Below, piece after piece: positions 18,087 to 26,929 of a DNA stretch of 64,000 nucleotides. The stretch comes from Elusimicrobiota bacterium. GTDB lineage: Bacteria; Elusimicrobiota; Elusimicrobia; UBA1565; UBA9628. The stretch covers positions 186,001-250,000 of the forward strand of contig JAGWUP010000003.1 of assembly GCA_028868375.1 (NCBI GenBank). The letters run 5' to 3'. Numbering within the stretch: position 1 is the stretch's first letter; each line of letters begins with the position of its first letter. The translations under genes were made by a program, and so were the position numbers. The notes beneath the pieces are model-generated. The model was not told the origin of the DNA. It worked only from the letters and a program-made list of their open reading frames with translations, and ran no database searches.

Positions 18087-18098
18087 CAGGCTATCTTA
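18087..18098 (-). promoter_or_regulatory. -10 element placing +1 on a GTG start
   Basis: Minus-strand TAAGAT (18098-18093), then exactly six bases (AGCCTG), then the GTG at 18086. No ribosome site is present. If correct, this is a leaderless message with a GTG start. Confidence 0.45.
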
Positions 18099-18153
18099 GC
18101 ACCTTAGCACGGTGGGGGCAGCTTCCCTGTCCGGCCATGGTGCGGTCAGACGC

Positions 18154-18206
18154 AAGCCGGCTACGCCGGCTTAGGACCTGCGTCATATTATTATGACGCA
18201 GGTCCT
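18154..18206. repeat. Two abutting perfect palindromic hairpins
   Basis: AAGCCGGC (18154-18161) pairs with GCCGGCTT (18165-18172) around TAC. Directly adjacent, 18173-18187 pairs perfectly over 15 bases with 18192-18206 around the 4-base loop TTAT. The second arm runs into the stop codon of the cytochrome gene at 18206. There is no T-run, so this is not a classical terminator; it may be a REP-like element or an RNA-stabilising 3' structure. Confidence 0.85.
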
Positions 18207-18859
18207 TAGAGGTCTTGGTCCTCGGAGAGCTCCTGGTAGCGATTGGTGTGGTTCGCTTTATCGTGCTCCTTCAGCTTCTCGATGAGCTGCTCGCGGTGGG
18301 CTTTCCACGCCGCGGCGTTGGCGCCGAGCTTGCGGTGCCAGCTGTCGTAGACCAGGAACTCCCAAATCTTCTTGCCGTCGGCGTTTTTGATGTTGCAGCC
18401 GGGCTTCGACATCATCCGGCGGACGTAGCGCAGCCAGGCATGCGCCTCGATCTGCCAGACCGCGCCGTCCTTGAAGTACTCCGGGTGCTCTTTCTTCAGC
18501 TTGGCGATCGCCGCTTCCTTGTCCATCAACGTCTTGCCCACCGGCTCGACGAAGCGGCTGTTGAGCGGCCTGGAGGCGGTATGGCAGGCCTGGCAGTTCT
18601 TCGTCTTCTTGTTGCCAAGCATCGCTCGATACCCCTCTTGAATCGGCTTGGGATAGCTCGCGAGCACGGCCGGATCGAGGTGATCGGGACCGAAGTCGCT
18701 GGGATAGGGATTGGCCAAGGCCTTCTCCCGCTCGAGATCGGCGGCGGATTTGGCGGCGGGCTTGGCGGCTGACTTTGCGGCGCTGGCGGCCGGGACGAAT
18801 GATGCGGCCGCCAAGCAGAAAGCCGCCAGAACGGCGAGTCGACGCGTTTGCATATCCAT
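18206..18859 (-). CDS. Secreted c-type cytochrome-like protein, one heme site
   Basis: A 217-residue exported protein: signal peptide (MDMQTRRLAVLAAFCLAAAS), a Lys/Ala-rich linker (SAAKSAAKPAAKSAA), and a domain with one heme motif, NCQACH near residue 91. The rest is charged and helical, ending in a Lys/His-rich tail. A single extra Cys (KPGCNIK) is present. It sits just upstream of a small anchor protein, HemA and the cytochrome c maturation genes in opposite order of transcription. A role in electron transfer is likely. Confidence 0.75.
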   Translation of the reverse strand: MDMQTRRLAVLAAFCLAAASFVPAASAAKSAAKPAAKSAADLEREKALANPYPSDFGPDHLDPAVLASYPKPIQEGYRAMLGNKKTKNCQACHTASRPLNSRFVEPVGKTLMDKEAAIAKLKKEHPEYFKDGAVWQIEAHAWLRYVRRMMSKPGCNIKNADGKKIWEFLVYDSWHRKLGANAAAWKAHREQLIEKLKEHDKANHTNRYQELSEDQDL

Positions 18860-18864
18860 TCTCC

Positions 18865-19101
18865 TTAAAACAACTCTTGATCGAGCGGGCGCCGGGGTTT
18901 TGCGGCGACCTTCTTCTCGCTCTTGGGAAGAAGAAACGCTGCGCTGACCGCAGCCGCGAAAACTCCGGTCAGCAGGTTCCCCCCCTCTCGAAGGAAATCG
19001 CCGCGGGTGATCCGCTTGGAGGCCGCCGGAAGGGCCCGGGAAGCGTCTGAATTCGGCACGGAATCGCTTAAAGGCTCGCTCACCGGAGCCAAGGGTATCA
19101 A
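18865..19101 (-). CDS. Small membrane-anchor protein with Tat-like start
   Basis: A 78-residue protein with the stretch KRITRGDFLREGGNLLTG followed by a membrane helix and a basic tail. It resembles the N-terminal anchor of Rieske or molybdopterin proteins (TRRDFLKxGG), but the second Arg of the twin pair is Gly and no catalytic domain follows. It may be a stand-alone anchor or assembly factor for the cytochrome encoded six bases downstream, or a decayed remnant. Confidence 0.5.
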   Translation of the reverse strand: MIPLAPVSEPLSDSVPNSDASRALPAASKRITRGDFLREGGNLLTGVFAAAVSAAFLLPKSEKKVAAKPRRPLDQELF

Positions 19102-19150
19102 TTCCCCCTCAGGCTGTCAAACCGAGGCGGCGCGGGCCGCGGCCTCGGCT

Positions 19151-20200
19151 TCAGGGTCTGGCGGGAGAATGCTTGAGGCTGAGCTCCTGGCCGGCCTCAA
19201 GGGCGGCCAGCCAGCGCCAAAGCTCCTCCGTCTTTTCCCGGATCAGGGCTTGCGCCTGCTCGACGGCCTTCTGCCGCGCGCGCAAATTCGCGTCGGCGAT
19301 GCCCTGAAGATCGAGCAGGCGGTAGAGATAGACGTGCTCGATGCGATGCGCCGTCTCCTCCACGTTGGGCGGCATCGCGATGTCGATGATGAACAGCGAG
19401 CGGCCGGAGCGGCGGCGCATCGCCTCCTCCACCTGCGCATGCCGCAGCACCGGCTCTCCGGCGCTGGTGGAGGCGACCACGATGTCGACCCCCTCCAAGG
19501 CGGCGGAAATCTGCTCCCAGTCCACGAGCGCGGCCCCCAGCCTTGAAGCCAGCTCCCGCCCGCGCTCCAGAGTGCGGTTGGCGATGGAAAGCCTGCCGAC
19601 CTTGCGGCCGAGCAGATGCCGCGCGGCCAGCTCCGCGGTCGCTCCGGCGCCGAGGATGAGGGCGTGGGAGCCGGAGAGGCTGCCGAAGATCGTCTCGGCC
19701 AGCTGTGCCGCCACCGAGGCCACCGAGATCTGCCCCGCGGAGATGCCGGTCTCGCGGCGCGCCCTCTTGCCGGCGTAGAGCGCGCGCTGAAAAAGAACGT
19801 TGAGGCGCTTGCCGGTCATGCCGGCGGCCTGGGCGGCCTCGTAGGCGCCCTTGACCTGGCCCAGGATCTCCGACTCTCCCACGACCAGGGAGTCCAGGCC
19901 GCAGGCCACCTCCAGCAGATGCCCGACGGCGGCGGCGTCGCAGCGCAAGTCATGCCGCTCGCCGATGGGAACGCCGGCCAGCTCCTCCAAGAACCCGCGC
20001 TCCCAATCTTGCTCGCCGGAGGCGTCGTCGCACCAGTAGATCTCGAAGCGGTTGCAGGTCGACAGCACGACCGCCTCGCAAATCCCGCGCTCGCGAAGCC
20101 GCTCGTAGACGTCCGGCGCCGCCACGGCGGCCAGGCGTCCCCGCGCCGACTCAGAGCCCTGGCGCTTGTGCGAGAGGCCGACGACGCAGAAACGACCCAC
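19151..20200 (-). CDS. hemA: Glutamyl-tRNA reductase
   Basis: A 349-residue enzyme that reduces glutamyl-tRNA to glutamate-1-semialdehyde, the first committed step of C5 heme synthesis. VVLSTCNRFEIYW contains the catalytic Cys, VVGESEILGQVKGAYE is the family signature, and ILGAGATAELAARHLLG is the NADPH-binding loop. The C-terminal dimerisation helix is short compared with the usual 400-plus residues. It follows the cytochrome c maturation genes by one base, which links heme supply to cytochrome assembly. Confidence 0.93.
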   Translation of the reverse strand: MGRFCVVGLSHKRQGSESARGRLAAVAAPDVYERLRERGICEAVVLSTCNRFEIYWCDDASGEQDWERGFLEELAGVPIGERHDLRCDAAAVGHLLEVACGLDSLVVGESEILGQVKGAYEAAQAAGMTGKRLNVLFQRALYAGKRARRETGISAGQISVASVAAQLAETIFGSLSGSHALILGAGATAELAARHLLGRKVGRLSIANRTLERGRELASRLGAALVDWEQISAALEGVDIVVASTSAGEPVLRHAQVEEAMRRRSGRSLFIIDIAMPPNVEETAHRIEHVYLYRLLDLQGIADANLRARQKAVEQAQALIREKTEELWRWLAALEAGQELSLKHSPARP

Positions 20201-20201
20201 G

Positions 20202-21056
20202 TCAACCGCGGCCGGAAAGATAGCCGTGGAGCTGGGAGAGATAGTTGACCCCCAGGAAGGTGAACACCACGGAGGCGAATCCCAGCATCGAGACGTAGAC
20301 GGCCTTGCGCCCGCGCAATCCCTTGACGAAGCGCATGTGGAGGTAGCCGGCGTAGATCAAGGCGGTGATCAAGGCCCAGGTCTCCTTGGCGTCCCAACCC
20401 CAGAAGCGGCCCCAAGCGTTGTAGGCCCAGATGCCGCCCATGATGATGCCGACGGTCAGCACCGGGAAGGCGGCGACGATGATCTTGTAGTTGAGGGTGT
20501 CCAGCTCCTCGATGGAGGGCAGGCGGTAGCATAGCTCCGTGGGCTTGCGGCTCTTGATCTGATGCTCCTGGACCAGCAGGGCCACGCCCACGCCGAAGGC
20601 GTTGGCGAACATCGCGTAGGCGGTCATCAACACGATGGGATGGATGTTGATCCAATAGCTCTGCAGCGCCGGCACCAGGCCTTCCAGCTTGGGGTCGGCG
20701 AAGATCACGGCGCTGCCCACGCCGATCGTCGCCCAAGGCAGCACGAAAGCGCCCAGGATGCCCAGCCGGTGCTCCCGCTCGACGATGAAGAAGGTGGCGG
20801 TCACCGCCAAGGCCAGGTAGGAGAGCGCGCCGAAGAAGGAATTGATCGAAAAGAACCAGCGGTTTTCCGGAATCTGCCAGAACAGGTACTGGCGCACCCC
20901 GAAGCTGCCCAGGTGGAACAGGACCCCGATGCCCAAGAGCCGCAGCATCCAGAGGCTGAGTTTCTCCTCCCGCGAGAACAGGAAAGCGACCGCCAACGCC
21001 GTGGCCCCGACGTAGAAGGCCAAGGCGAGCTTGATTAGGACCATTTGTATCGTCAT
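20202..21056 (-). CDS. ccsA: Cytochrome c biogenesis protein CcsA (system II)
   Basis: A 284-residue membrane protein with about eight helices. The tryptophan-rich heme-handling motif is WGRFWGWDAKETWALIT near residue 215, and conserved His residues are in LFHLGSFG, WINIHPIVL and AGYLHMRFVKG. With Ccs1 (upstream in the operon) it carries heme across the membrane and attaches it to CxxCH sites. The many cytochromes in this window are plausible clients. Confidence 0.92.
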   Translation of the reverse strand: MTIQMVLIKLALAFYVGATALAVAFLFSREEKLSLWMLRLLGIGVLFHLGSFGVRQYLFWQIPENRWFFSINSFFGALSYLALAVTATFFIVEREHRLGILGAFVLPWATIGVGSAVIFADPKLEGLVPALQSYWINIHPIVLMTAYAMFANAFGVGVALLVQEHQIKSRKPTELCYRLPSIEELDTLNYKIIVAAFPVLTVGIIMGGIWAYNAWGRFWGWDAKETWALITALIYAGYLHMRFVKGLRGRKAVYVSMLGFASVVFTFLGVNYLSQLHGYLSGRG

Positions 21057-21077
21057 TGATATCTCCTCATGACAGAA

Positions 21078-22514
21078 TTAGGGAGCGGGAACCTGGCGCG
21101 AGATCAGCAAGTCCGAGCGAGGCTCCATGCCGCCGCGCAGCTCGCCCATCAAGGCGGCGAACTCGGCCTCGAACTCCCTGGGGCCGCGCGAGCTCCAGCC
21201 GCCGACGCAGACGCGGCTGGCGCGGCCGTCCGGCTCGACCAGCACCCAGAGCCGGCGGCGGTGCAGGTAAAAAAGCATGATCATGCCGGCCAGCCACAGT
21301 ATGGCCCCGGCCAGCACGATCTTGAACCCGGGATCGTAGGCGACCTGGATGCCGGAGAAAAGGACCGGGTCGACGTCGACCAAGCGGAAGGGAGGGCGCA
21401 GGATGTGCTCGAGGATGCCGTCGTCGTTCTCGACGAAGCTGATGTTCGGAAACTTCTGCAACAGCCAGATCGGCCGGGTCTTGTGCGGACCCATCTGGAA
21501 AAAGACGCGAACCGCCGGGTCCTTGAGCTCCAGGGAGCCCGTGTCCGCCTGCCCGTCCTGGTCGACCGTAAAATCGGGGAGCATCACGTCCGCCTCGACC
21601 GACAAGGGCGTGCCCGGAATCTTCTTGAGCACCCGCTGCGGCAAGCGGATGACGCTGTCGCCGAACTTCAAGGTCGCGCTGCGAAACATCCCGCCCGCGC
21701 CCCAGGAGGCCTGATAGAAGCGCACGCCGCCGATGTCCAGCGGATCGTTGACGTGGATCGTCTTCTGGGCGAGGAGCTTGCCGCGGCTTTCGACGCGCAA
21801 GGCGGAGGCGTAGGAGCTGGGATCGCGCGTGCCCGGATAGTACTTGATGTCGAACTTGTCGACGAAAAGATTCCAGTCGGGCTTGTTCTGCATGGCGCGG
21901 GAGCCGCCCTCGATGACCGGGACCATCTCGACGAACCCGAACACCGCTCGGATCAAGGCCCCGAGCAGAATCGTCACCAGGGCGATGTGGGCCAGGTAGG
22001 AGCCCCAGCGCTGCGCTCGGTGTCGGGTGGCCACGAAGGCCGCTCCCGCTTGGGCGAAGAAGTCCTCCTGGATCGCGTAGCCGCGCTGGTCGAGGCCTTT
22101 CTTGGCCTGCTCCACGGCCTTATTATAAGGAAAGGCGGACTTGAAATCGGCGCGATAGGGCTTGAGCTTCAACGCGGCGTCCTTCTGCGCCAGATGCCGC
22201 TCCGCCTCCAGCTCCCGCGTCTCCTCCGGCGGCAGCGAGACCAGGCCCTGGTCGGGCGGCAGGCTCCACAGCTTGCACAAGATGATGTCGACGGCCATCA
22301 GGGCCAGCAGGCCCATGAACCAATAGGAATGGTAGACGTCGAACAGGTTGAAGAAGCCGAAGAGCCGGCTCCAGTGGGGATGGACCCCTTGGAACTGAGC
22401 GACCTTCTCGGGGGTCTCGGTGATCTGCGGGATCAGGGTGCCCATCGCCGAGGCCAGCGTGATCACGGCCCCGAGGAAGATATTGAAACGGACGGAGCGG
22501 AATACTTTCGTCAT
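21078..22514 (-). CDS. ccsB: Cytochrome c biogenesis protein Ccs1/ResB (system II)
   Basis: A 478-residue protein: helices near residues 9-28, 65-83 and 170-190, a large periplasmic domain, and a last helix near 415-437. FRSVRFNIFLGAVITLASAMGTLIPQ and IHVNDPLDIGGVRFYQASWG are ResB-family signatures. It partners CcsA in system II cytochrome c assembly. The gene is the first of the operon ccs1-ccsA-hemA on the minus strand; a TAAAAT box lies 13 bases upstream. Confidence 0.9.
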   Translation of the reverse strand: MTKVFRSVRFNIFLGAVITLASAMGTLIPQITETPEKVAQFQGVHPHWSRLFGFFNLFDVYHSYWFMGLLALMAVDIILCKLWSLPPDQGLVSLPPEETRELEAERHLAQKDAALKLKPYRADFKSAFPYNKAVEQAKKGLDQRGYAIQEDFFAQAGAAFVATRHRAQRWGSYLAHIALVTILLGALIRAVFGFVEMVPVIEGGSRAMQNKPDWNLFVDKFDIKYYPGTRDPSSYASALRVESRGKLLAQKTIHVNDPLDIGGVRFYQASWGAGGMFRSATLKFGDSVIRLPQRVLKKIPGTPLSVEADVMLPDFTVDQDGQADTGSLELKDPAVRVFFQMGPHKTRPIWLLQKFPNISFVENDDGILEHILRPPFRLVDVDPVLFSGIQVAYDPGFKIVLAGAILWLAGMIMLFYLHRRRLWVLVEPDGRASRVCVGGWSSRGPREFEAEFAALMGELRGGMEPRSDLLISRQVPAP

Positions 22515-22773
22515 CGCGAAGGGGGATATTTTATCTTTTCATCCGCCCCGCTGAAAAGCGGCCTTCGTGGCTCCGCATCCAACGCCGACCAACAGCCGCT
22601 CCATCCCCATAAACCCGCCCCGGAAGGCTAGGCCCCTGGGCCCAGACGCGCATAGGCTTTTTGGTCGGGCAAGGCTGCCCCTTCGCCTCATGCGGATTCT
22701 CCCGGACTCCCGTAGAATCTGAATGGAGAGCGCGGGGAGCGGTTGCGCGCATCCTCGAAGACAAGGAGCTGGG
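22515..22773. other. Divergent intergenic region with promoter and small hairpins
   Basis: This 259-base region separates ccs1 (minus) from a secreted protein (plus). It holds CCGCT-gaaa-AGCGG, a small hairpin with a GAAA loop near 22547, a GGGCA/TGCCC hairpin near 22670, and a good -10 TAGAAT at 22713-22718. AAGGAG lies about seven bases before the ATG at 22774, so that message would have a normal leader. No convincing gene is seen within it. Confidence 0.5.
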
Positions 22774-23421
22774 ATGAAACAAACTCGAATCATCGTAGGC
22801 CTCATGGCCGTGTCCATCCTCTGCGCTGCGAACGCGGCCTTCGCCAGCTTGAGCTCGATCACTTGCTCGGAGATTCAATCGGCCGACGCCGCGCAGCTGA
22901 TCGTGACCCCGCGCAAATCGCCGGGCGATCCCTCTCCGTACAGGGGACGCCCGGACGTGGAAATAGACTCGGTCCTCTTGAGGGGCGCCCACCTGGCCTG
23001 CGGCAACCTAACGGGCGTCTACGATCTTCTGCTGGTCAACGTCGCCACGCCCGAGAACAGCATGGCGCGCCTCAAGTTTTTCAAAGCGCTGGCCCGCCGC
23101 GAGTTCCCCACCGAAGCCCTGATGATCAGCGGCCAAGGACGGCAATTTACGAAGCACTCGGTGATCGACGGCTCGCTGCGCGACGTGCGGCTGGCCATGG
23201 TGACGATGGAGGCTGGCCGCATGATCCCCCTGCGGGTCCCCCTCGACACCTTTACGTGGAAGCCGGAAGACAAGGGCACGACGGTGGCGGTCGTCCTGGG
23301 CCTGACCGCCCATGTCTCCGTGCAGCACGAGAACGGCGCCACGCTCCCCGCGCAAGACGGCGGCACGATCCAGTTCATGAAGCTCGTCACGAGCGAGGAC
23401 TGGGAGATAAACGGCCTCTAA
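22774..23421 (+). CDS. Secreted protein, unknown
   Basis: A 215-residue exported protein with a signal peptide ending ANAAFA. Two cysteines (SITCSEIQ and HLACGNL) could form a disulfide. The mature domain appears beta-rich. The longer frame from 22723 is rejected because the ATG at 22774 has both a ribosome site and the signal sequence. It lies just upstream of the kinase gene and may be its partner, but there is a 77-base gap. Confidence 0.65.
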   Translation: MKQTRIIVGLMAVSILCAANAAFASLSSITCSEIQSADAAQLIVTPRKSPGDPSPYRGRPDVEIDSVLLRGAHLACGNLTGVYDLLLVNVATPENSMARLKFFKALARREFPTEALMISGQGRQFTKHSVIDGSLRDVRLAMVTMEAGRMIPLRVPLDTFTWKPEDKGTTVAVVLGLTAHVSVQHENGATLPAQDGGTIQFMKLVTSEDWEINGL

Positions 23422-23498
23422 CCGTGCTCGACCGAAGACCAGCCGCCTGGGCCGAAATGCCCTTGGGGACGATCCCGGGGTCGCGTGCCCTTGCTTTC

Positions 23499-25877
23499 AT
23501 GTCCCGGCGAAAGCGCTCGCATGCGGGAGTCGCCGCCTGCTCGCTGTCGTTGATCCTCACCTCGATCCCGGCCTTCCCGATGCCGGTCGGGATCACGACA
23601 GCGAGGCTCCGCCCCCAGTTGGCCGCGCCCGACGCCCCGAGCCTTCCCGATCTCTCCGGCTTGCCCGACGCGCAGTTGAACGATGTCGCCGGCAATTTGG
23701 CGGCCGAAGTCCTACAGTCTGGCGGCGTCGAGGCCATCGCGCCGGCGCGCGCCGATTTCCTCGCGGCCCAGTTGAATAGAATACTCGAAGTCCGGGACAG
23801 ACTCACCGAGCCCGTGGTGAATCAAGTCCGCGCGGCCTACGACTCGATCTCCAGGCGGGCGGCCGCCCAGCGGACCGCCGCCGTCGCTCCCATCGAACGG
23901 CAGGCCGAACGGATGGCCGCGGAGGCGGAAGCGGGGGCACCAGATGAGGAGGCGCTTGCGCCGGGAACGCGAATAGACGGCTACACCGTGCTGGAGAAAC
24001 TCGGCTCCGGCGGAATGTCGCGCGTCTACCAAGTCGTCGATAATGAATTAAACCGCTACGCTCTAAAACTCGCCTTGGGCGCCGCCGGCCCAGGGCCTGA
24101 ACAACAAGAGCATGCCCAGCTCGCGCAATCCGGCGTTAGCAATGAACATGCCGTGCTCAGCCTCTTGAACACCCACTCTGTTGCGAATATTCCAACAGTC
24201 GGCGGTTTCTTGGGCCAGTATCGAGGACTTCCTTATTTGGTCGAGACCTTGGCGGAAGGCCGGGCGCTGGACGCGCTGCTGAAGGACGGCGGGATGAAGG
24301 CTCCGCGCATCGCGGTCGTCATGGGGCGGATTCTCGATACGCTGGAGGCGATGCACTCCCTGGATCCGCCGGTCATCCACCGCGACCTGAAGCCCGCCAA
24401 CGTTTTCGTCGGGCCGGACGACCAGGTGACGCTGATCGACTTCGGGATCGCGCGCCTTCATAAGCCGGGGCAACGTCAGGACACGACGCTGATCGGAACG
24501 AAGGATTTCGCCGCCCCGGAGCAATTCGGCGAGCAGCAGACCGACCCGCGATCCGACATCTACAGCGCCGGCCTGCTGCTCTACGCCCTGGCGTCGGGAC
24601 GCGAGCCGCAACGCGACGCCCGGCTCGACTTTACCGGAGTCGATCCGCGAATCGAAGCGGTGATTGTGGAGGCTGCGGCAAAAAATCCGGAGCAGCGGTA
24701 TCAAAACACCGCGGAGCTCCGGGCTGCGCTTGAGGCGGCGCTGGCCGGGCCGGAGACCAGGAGCCTCAGCCAGCGGCTGAATCTCCCGAATCTGCTGACC
24801 CTCCGCGATCCGTATTTCTGGATCCGGGACGTAGGAAGATTCCCCAACGAGGAAGAGGCAAGGGACTTTGCAAAGTTTTGCTACAACAACGAGGGGCTTC
24901 TCAACCCTTTCCCTATTTCTTACCGGATACGGCGAGGAGCGGACGGCCGCGGCCTGGCCGATTTAATGGATATCAGCAGGCTGCACCCGAATTTCTCCGG
25001 CTATCTGCTCGATCTGCGCGAAAGATTCGAGGGCATGCGAAAACAATCGCAGGGCTTCCGGCAGATCGTCACGACTACTTATAAAGACAGCGCGATGGCC
25101 CGAGTCTTCTTCGAGATGGAACCCCATCGCCTCGACGACGAAACCGCCCCCCGGATGAGAGCGCTGCTTCAATGGCTGATGAACGACTCTCTGTTGAGCG
25201 GCGGCATCCTCGACCCCATCGCCGCCAATTTCGTTTCCGCTTACGGCCGGCGGCGGCAGACCCCCGGGATGATCGCCGATTTGTCTCTTCTCGGGGAATT
25301 CCTAGGCCAGGGGCCCGAGGCGGCCGTAGCGTCTCTAAAAGCCGCGACGGAGATGCTCCGTAGGCGGGAGGGCATCGTCGCCGGCTCCCTGCCCCAAGAG
25401 TCCGAGCCCTCGGTGCCGATGTCCTTCGTGATGCGCGATTACGTTCTCAGGGCGCAGAGAACAGCCATCGATCGACATTCATTTTGGAATGAGCCGTCGG
25501 GACTTCTCTGGAAGAATGTCTTGGCCGACGAGTCGCTGCGGTTTCTCAAGCTGTTCGACCAGGTGCTGCTCCTGGAAAAACCGCAGGACGCGGGCGCTTT
25601 CCTCGAGCTCCGGCTGAGCGCCCTCGGGAAAGAATTGAAGGCGCTGCCCCAAGACAATGCCGGAAAAACGCTACGCGCCCTCGAGCTTGCCAGGGAGGCG
25701 CTGGCCTGCGGGAAAACTCTGGTCGGCCAGGATTTCCCCAAAACGGCGCTCAATGAAACCGGCCTCGACAAAGTCTTGATCGGACTCACCCATTCCCGCT
25801 CCGCGAAGATTCGGCGGGCGGCCGCGCAATTGCTCCGGGACGCCTTCCAAGACCGCCTGGAAGCCTTAAAAGCCTGA
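23499..25877 (+). CDS. Ser/Thr protein kinase with N-terminal signal-like sequence
   Basis: A 792-residue protein. The first 30 residues (MSRRKRSHAGVAACSLSLIL, then TSIPAFPMP) look like a signal peptide. The kinase domain covers about 157-430: KLGSGGMSRVYQ (glycine loop), ALKLALG (ATP-binding Lys), VIHRDLKPANVFV (catalytic loop), LIDFGIARLH (DFG), FAAPEQFGE (APE-like). The 360-residue C-terminal region has no motif I recognise and no membrane helix. Start choice between ATG 23457 and 23499 affects only a 14-residue extension. Confidence 0.85.
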   Translation: MSRRKRSHAGVAACSLSLILTSIPAFPMPVGITTARLRPQLAAPDAPSLPDLSGLPDAQLNDVAGNLAAEVLQSGGVEAIAPARADFLAAQLNRILEVRDRLTEPVVNQVRAAYDSISRRAAAQRTAAVAPIERQAERMAAEAEAGAPDEEALAPGTRIDGYTVLEKLGSGGMSRVYQVVDNELNRYALKLALGAAGPGPEQQEHAQLAQSGVSNEHAVLSLLNTHSVANIPTVGGFLGQYRGLPYLVETLAEGRALDALLKDGGMKAPRIAVVMGRILDTLEAMHSLDPPVIHRDLKPANVFVGPDDQVTLIDFGIARLHKPGQRQDTTLIGTKDFAAPEQFGEQQTDPRSDIYSAGLLLYALASGREPQRDARLDFTGVDPRIEAVIVEAAAKNPEQRYQNTAELRAALEAALAGPETRSLSQRLNLPNLLTLRDPYFWIRDVGRFPNEEEARDFAKFCYNNEGLLNPFPISYRIRRGADGRGLADLMDISRLHPNFSGYLLDLRERFEGMRKQSQGFRQIVTTTYKDSAMARVFFEMEPHRLDDETAPRMRALLQWLMNDSLLSGGILDPIAANFVSAYGRRRQTPGMIADLSLLGEFLGQGPEAAVASLKAATEMLRRREGIVAGSLPQESEPSVPMSFVMRDYVLRAQRTAIDRHSFWNEPSGLLWKNVLADESLRFLKLFDQVLLLEKPQDAGAFLELRLSALGKELKALPQDNAGKTLRALELAREALACGKTLVGQDFPKTALNETGLDKVLIGLTHSRSAKIRRAAAQLLRDAFQDRLEALKA

Positions 25878-25924
25878 CGCCGCGCGCCGTAGCGCCGCGG
25901 TGCACCCAAGGCCTTCTTTGTTCG

Positions 25925-25936
25925 TATAATACCTGG
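25925..25936 (+). promoter_or_regulatory. TATAAT six bases before the ATG (leaderless)
   Basis: A perfect -10 hexamer at 25925-25930, then acctgg, then the ATG at 25937. A -35 box is not convincing. It would drive the whole fatty-acid-like operon from its first codon. Confidence 0.6.
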
Positions 25937-26923
25937 ATGCGAGAAAACATCGACACCGGCGCCGAGTTCCGCGGGAAGGGCTATTGGGCCGTCATCCTGG
26001 GGGGCTCCTCCGGCTTCGGCCTGGCCACGGCCAAGCGCCTGGCGCAGGCGGGGCTGAACATCCTCATCGGGCATAAGGACAAGGAAGGGACGGTCGAGAC
26101 CGTCATCAAGCCGCACTTCGAGGCCATCCGCGCGGCGGGAGTCCAGCTCGTCACGCACAACGTCAATCTCTTCGACGAGGACGGCCGCGGCGAGGTCTTC
26201 GAGAGCGTCGCCGAGCATGCCGGCAAGGGCAAGGTCCATCTCTTCATGCACAGCGTCGCCGCCGGCGCCTGCAAGCTCTTGGCCGAGGACAGGACCCCGG
26301 ACTTCAAGGGCCAGGCCCTGCGCGCCCTCTGCGAAGCCTTGAAGGCTCAAGGCGTAACGGCCAGCGCCGAACAGCTCAAGGCCGCGGTCAACCAGGCCTT
26401 CCACGAAAAGGGCGCCGACGCCCTCCACACCCTGGCCGACAGCCGCATCCCCTACAAGGAGCAGCTGCTCTCTGACGAGGACCTGCAGAAGACCGTGTGG
26501 ATGATGGGCTACGACTACCTGCTCTGGGGCCGCGAATTGCAGCGAGAGGGCCTGCTGAGCCCCGACGCCCGCCTGGTGGCGATGACCTCCGAGGGCAACG
26601 AGGTGGCCTGGAAGGGCTACGCGGCCGTCTCGGCGGCCAAGTGCGCCCTGGAGGCCTGCTGCCGCGCGATGGCCTTGGAGCTGGCCCCCTACGGCGCGCG
26701 CAGCTACGTCGTGCAGGCCGGCATCACCGACACCCCGGCCGGCAACGCCATCCCCAACTTCGACCTGATGAAGGCGGCGGCCCGCCTGCGCAATCCCTTC
26801 CACCGCCTGACGACCCCGGAGGACGTGGCCGAGGCCATCCACCAGCTCTGCCTGCCGGGATTCTCCTGGAGCAACGGGACCCTCATCCGCGTCGACGGCG
26901 GCGAGGCGGTCTCGGGGACCTAG
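25937..26923 (+). CDS. Enoyl-ACP reductase-like SDR (FabI/FabL type)
   Basis: A 328-residue short-chain dehydrogenase, longer than FabI (about 260) because of an insertion near residues 115-165. The cofactor loop is GGSSGFGLATAKRLAQAG. The active site reads GYAAVSAAKCALEACC: the Lys is seven residues after the Tyr, the spacing of enoyl-ACP reductases, not the four-residue spacing of ketoreductases. The C-terminus (SWSNGTLIRVDGG) is also standard. It likely reduces the enoyl intermediate in the chain-building set encoded downstream. Confidence 0.82.
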   Translation: MRENIDTGAEFRGKGYWAVILGGSSGFGLATAKRLAQAGLNILIGHKDKEGTVETVIKPHFEAIRAAGVQLVTHNVNLFDEDGRGEVFESVAEHAGKGKVHLFMHSVAAGACKLLAEDRTPDFKGQALRALCEALKAQGVTASAEQLKAAVNQAFHEKGADALHTLADSRIPYKEQLLSDEDLQKTVWMMGYDYLLWGRELQREGLLSPDARLVAMTSEGNEVAWKGYAAVSAAKCALEACCRAMALELAPYGARSYVVQAGITDTPAGNAIPNFDLMKAAARLRNPFHRLTTPEDVAEAIHQLCLPGFSWSNGTLIRVDGGEAVSGT

Positions 26924-26929
26924 CCGGGC

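Noticed and set aside
21069-22631. Plus-strand frame of 520 residues opposite ccs1
   Set aside because: Shadow; the minus frame has ResB signatures.
22531-22992. Small minus-strand frame in the ccs1 upstream region
   Set aside because: Overlaps the signal-peptide gene and shows no signal, motif or ribosome site.
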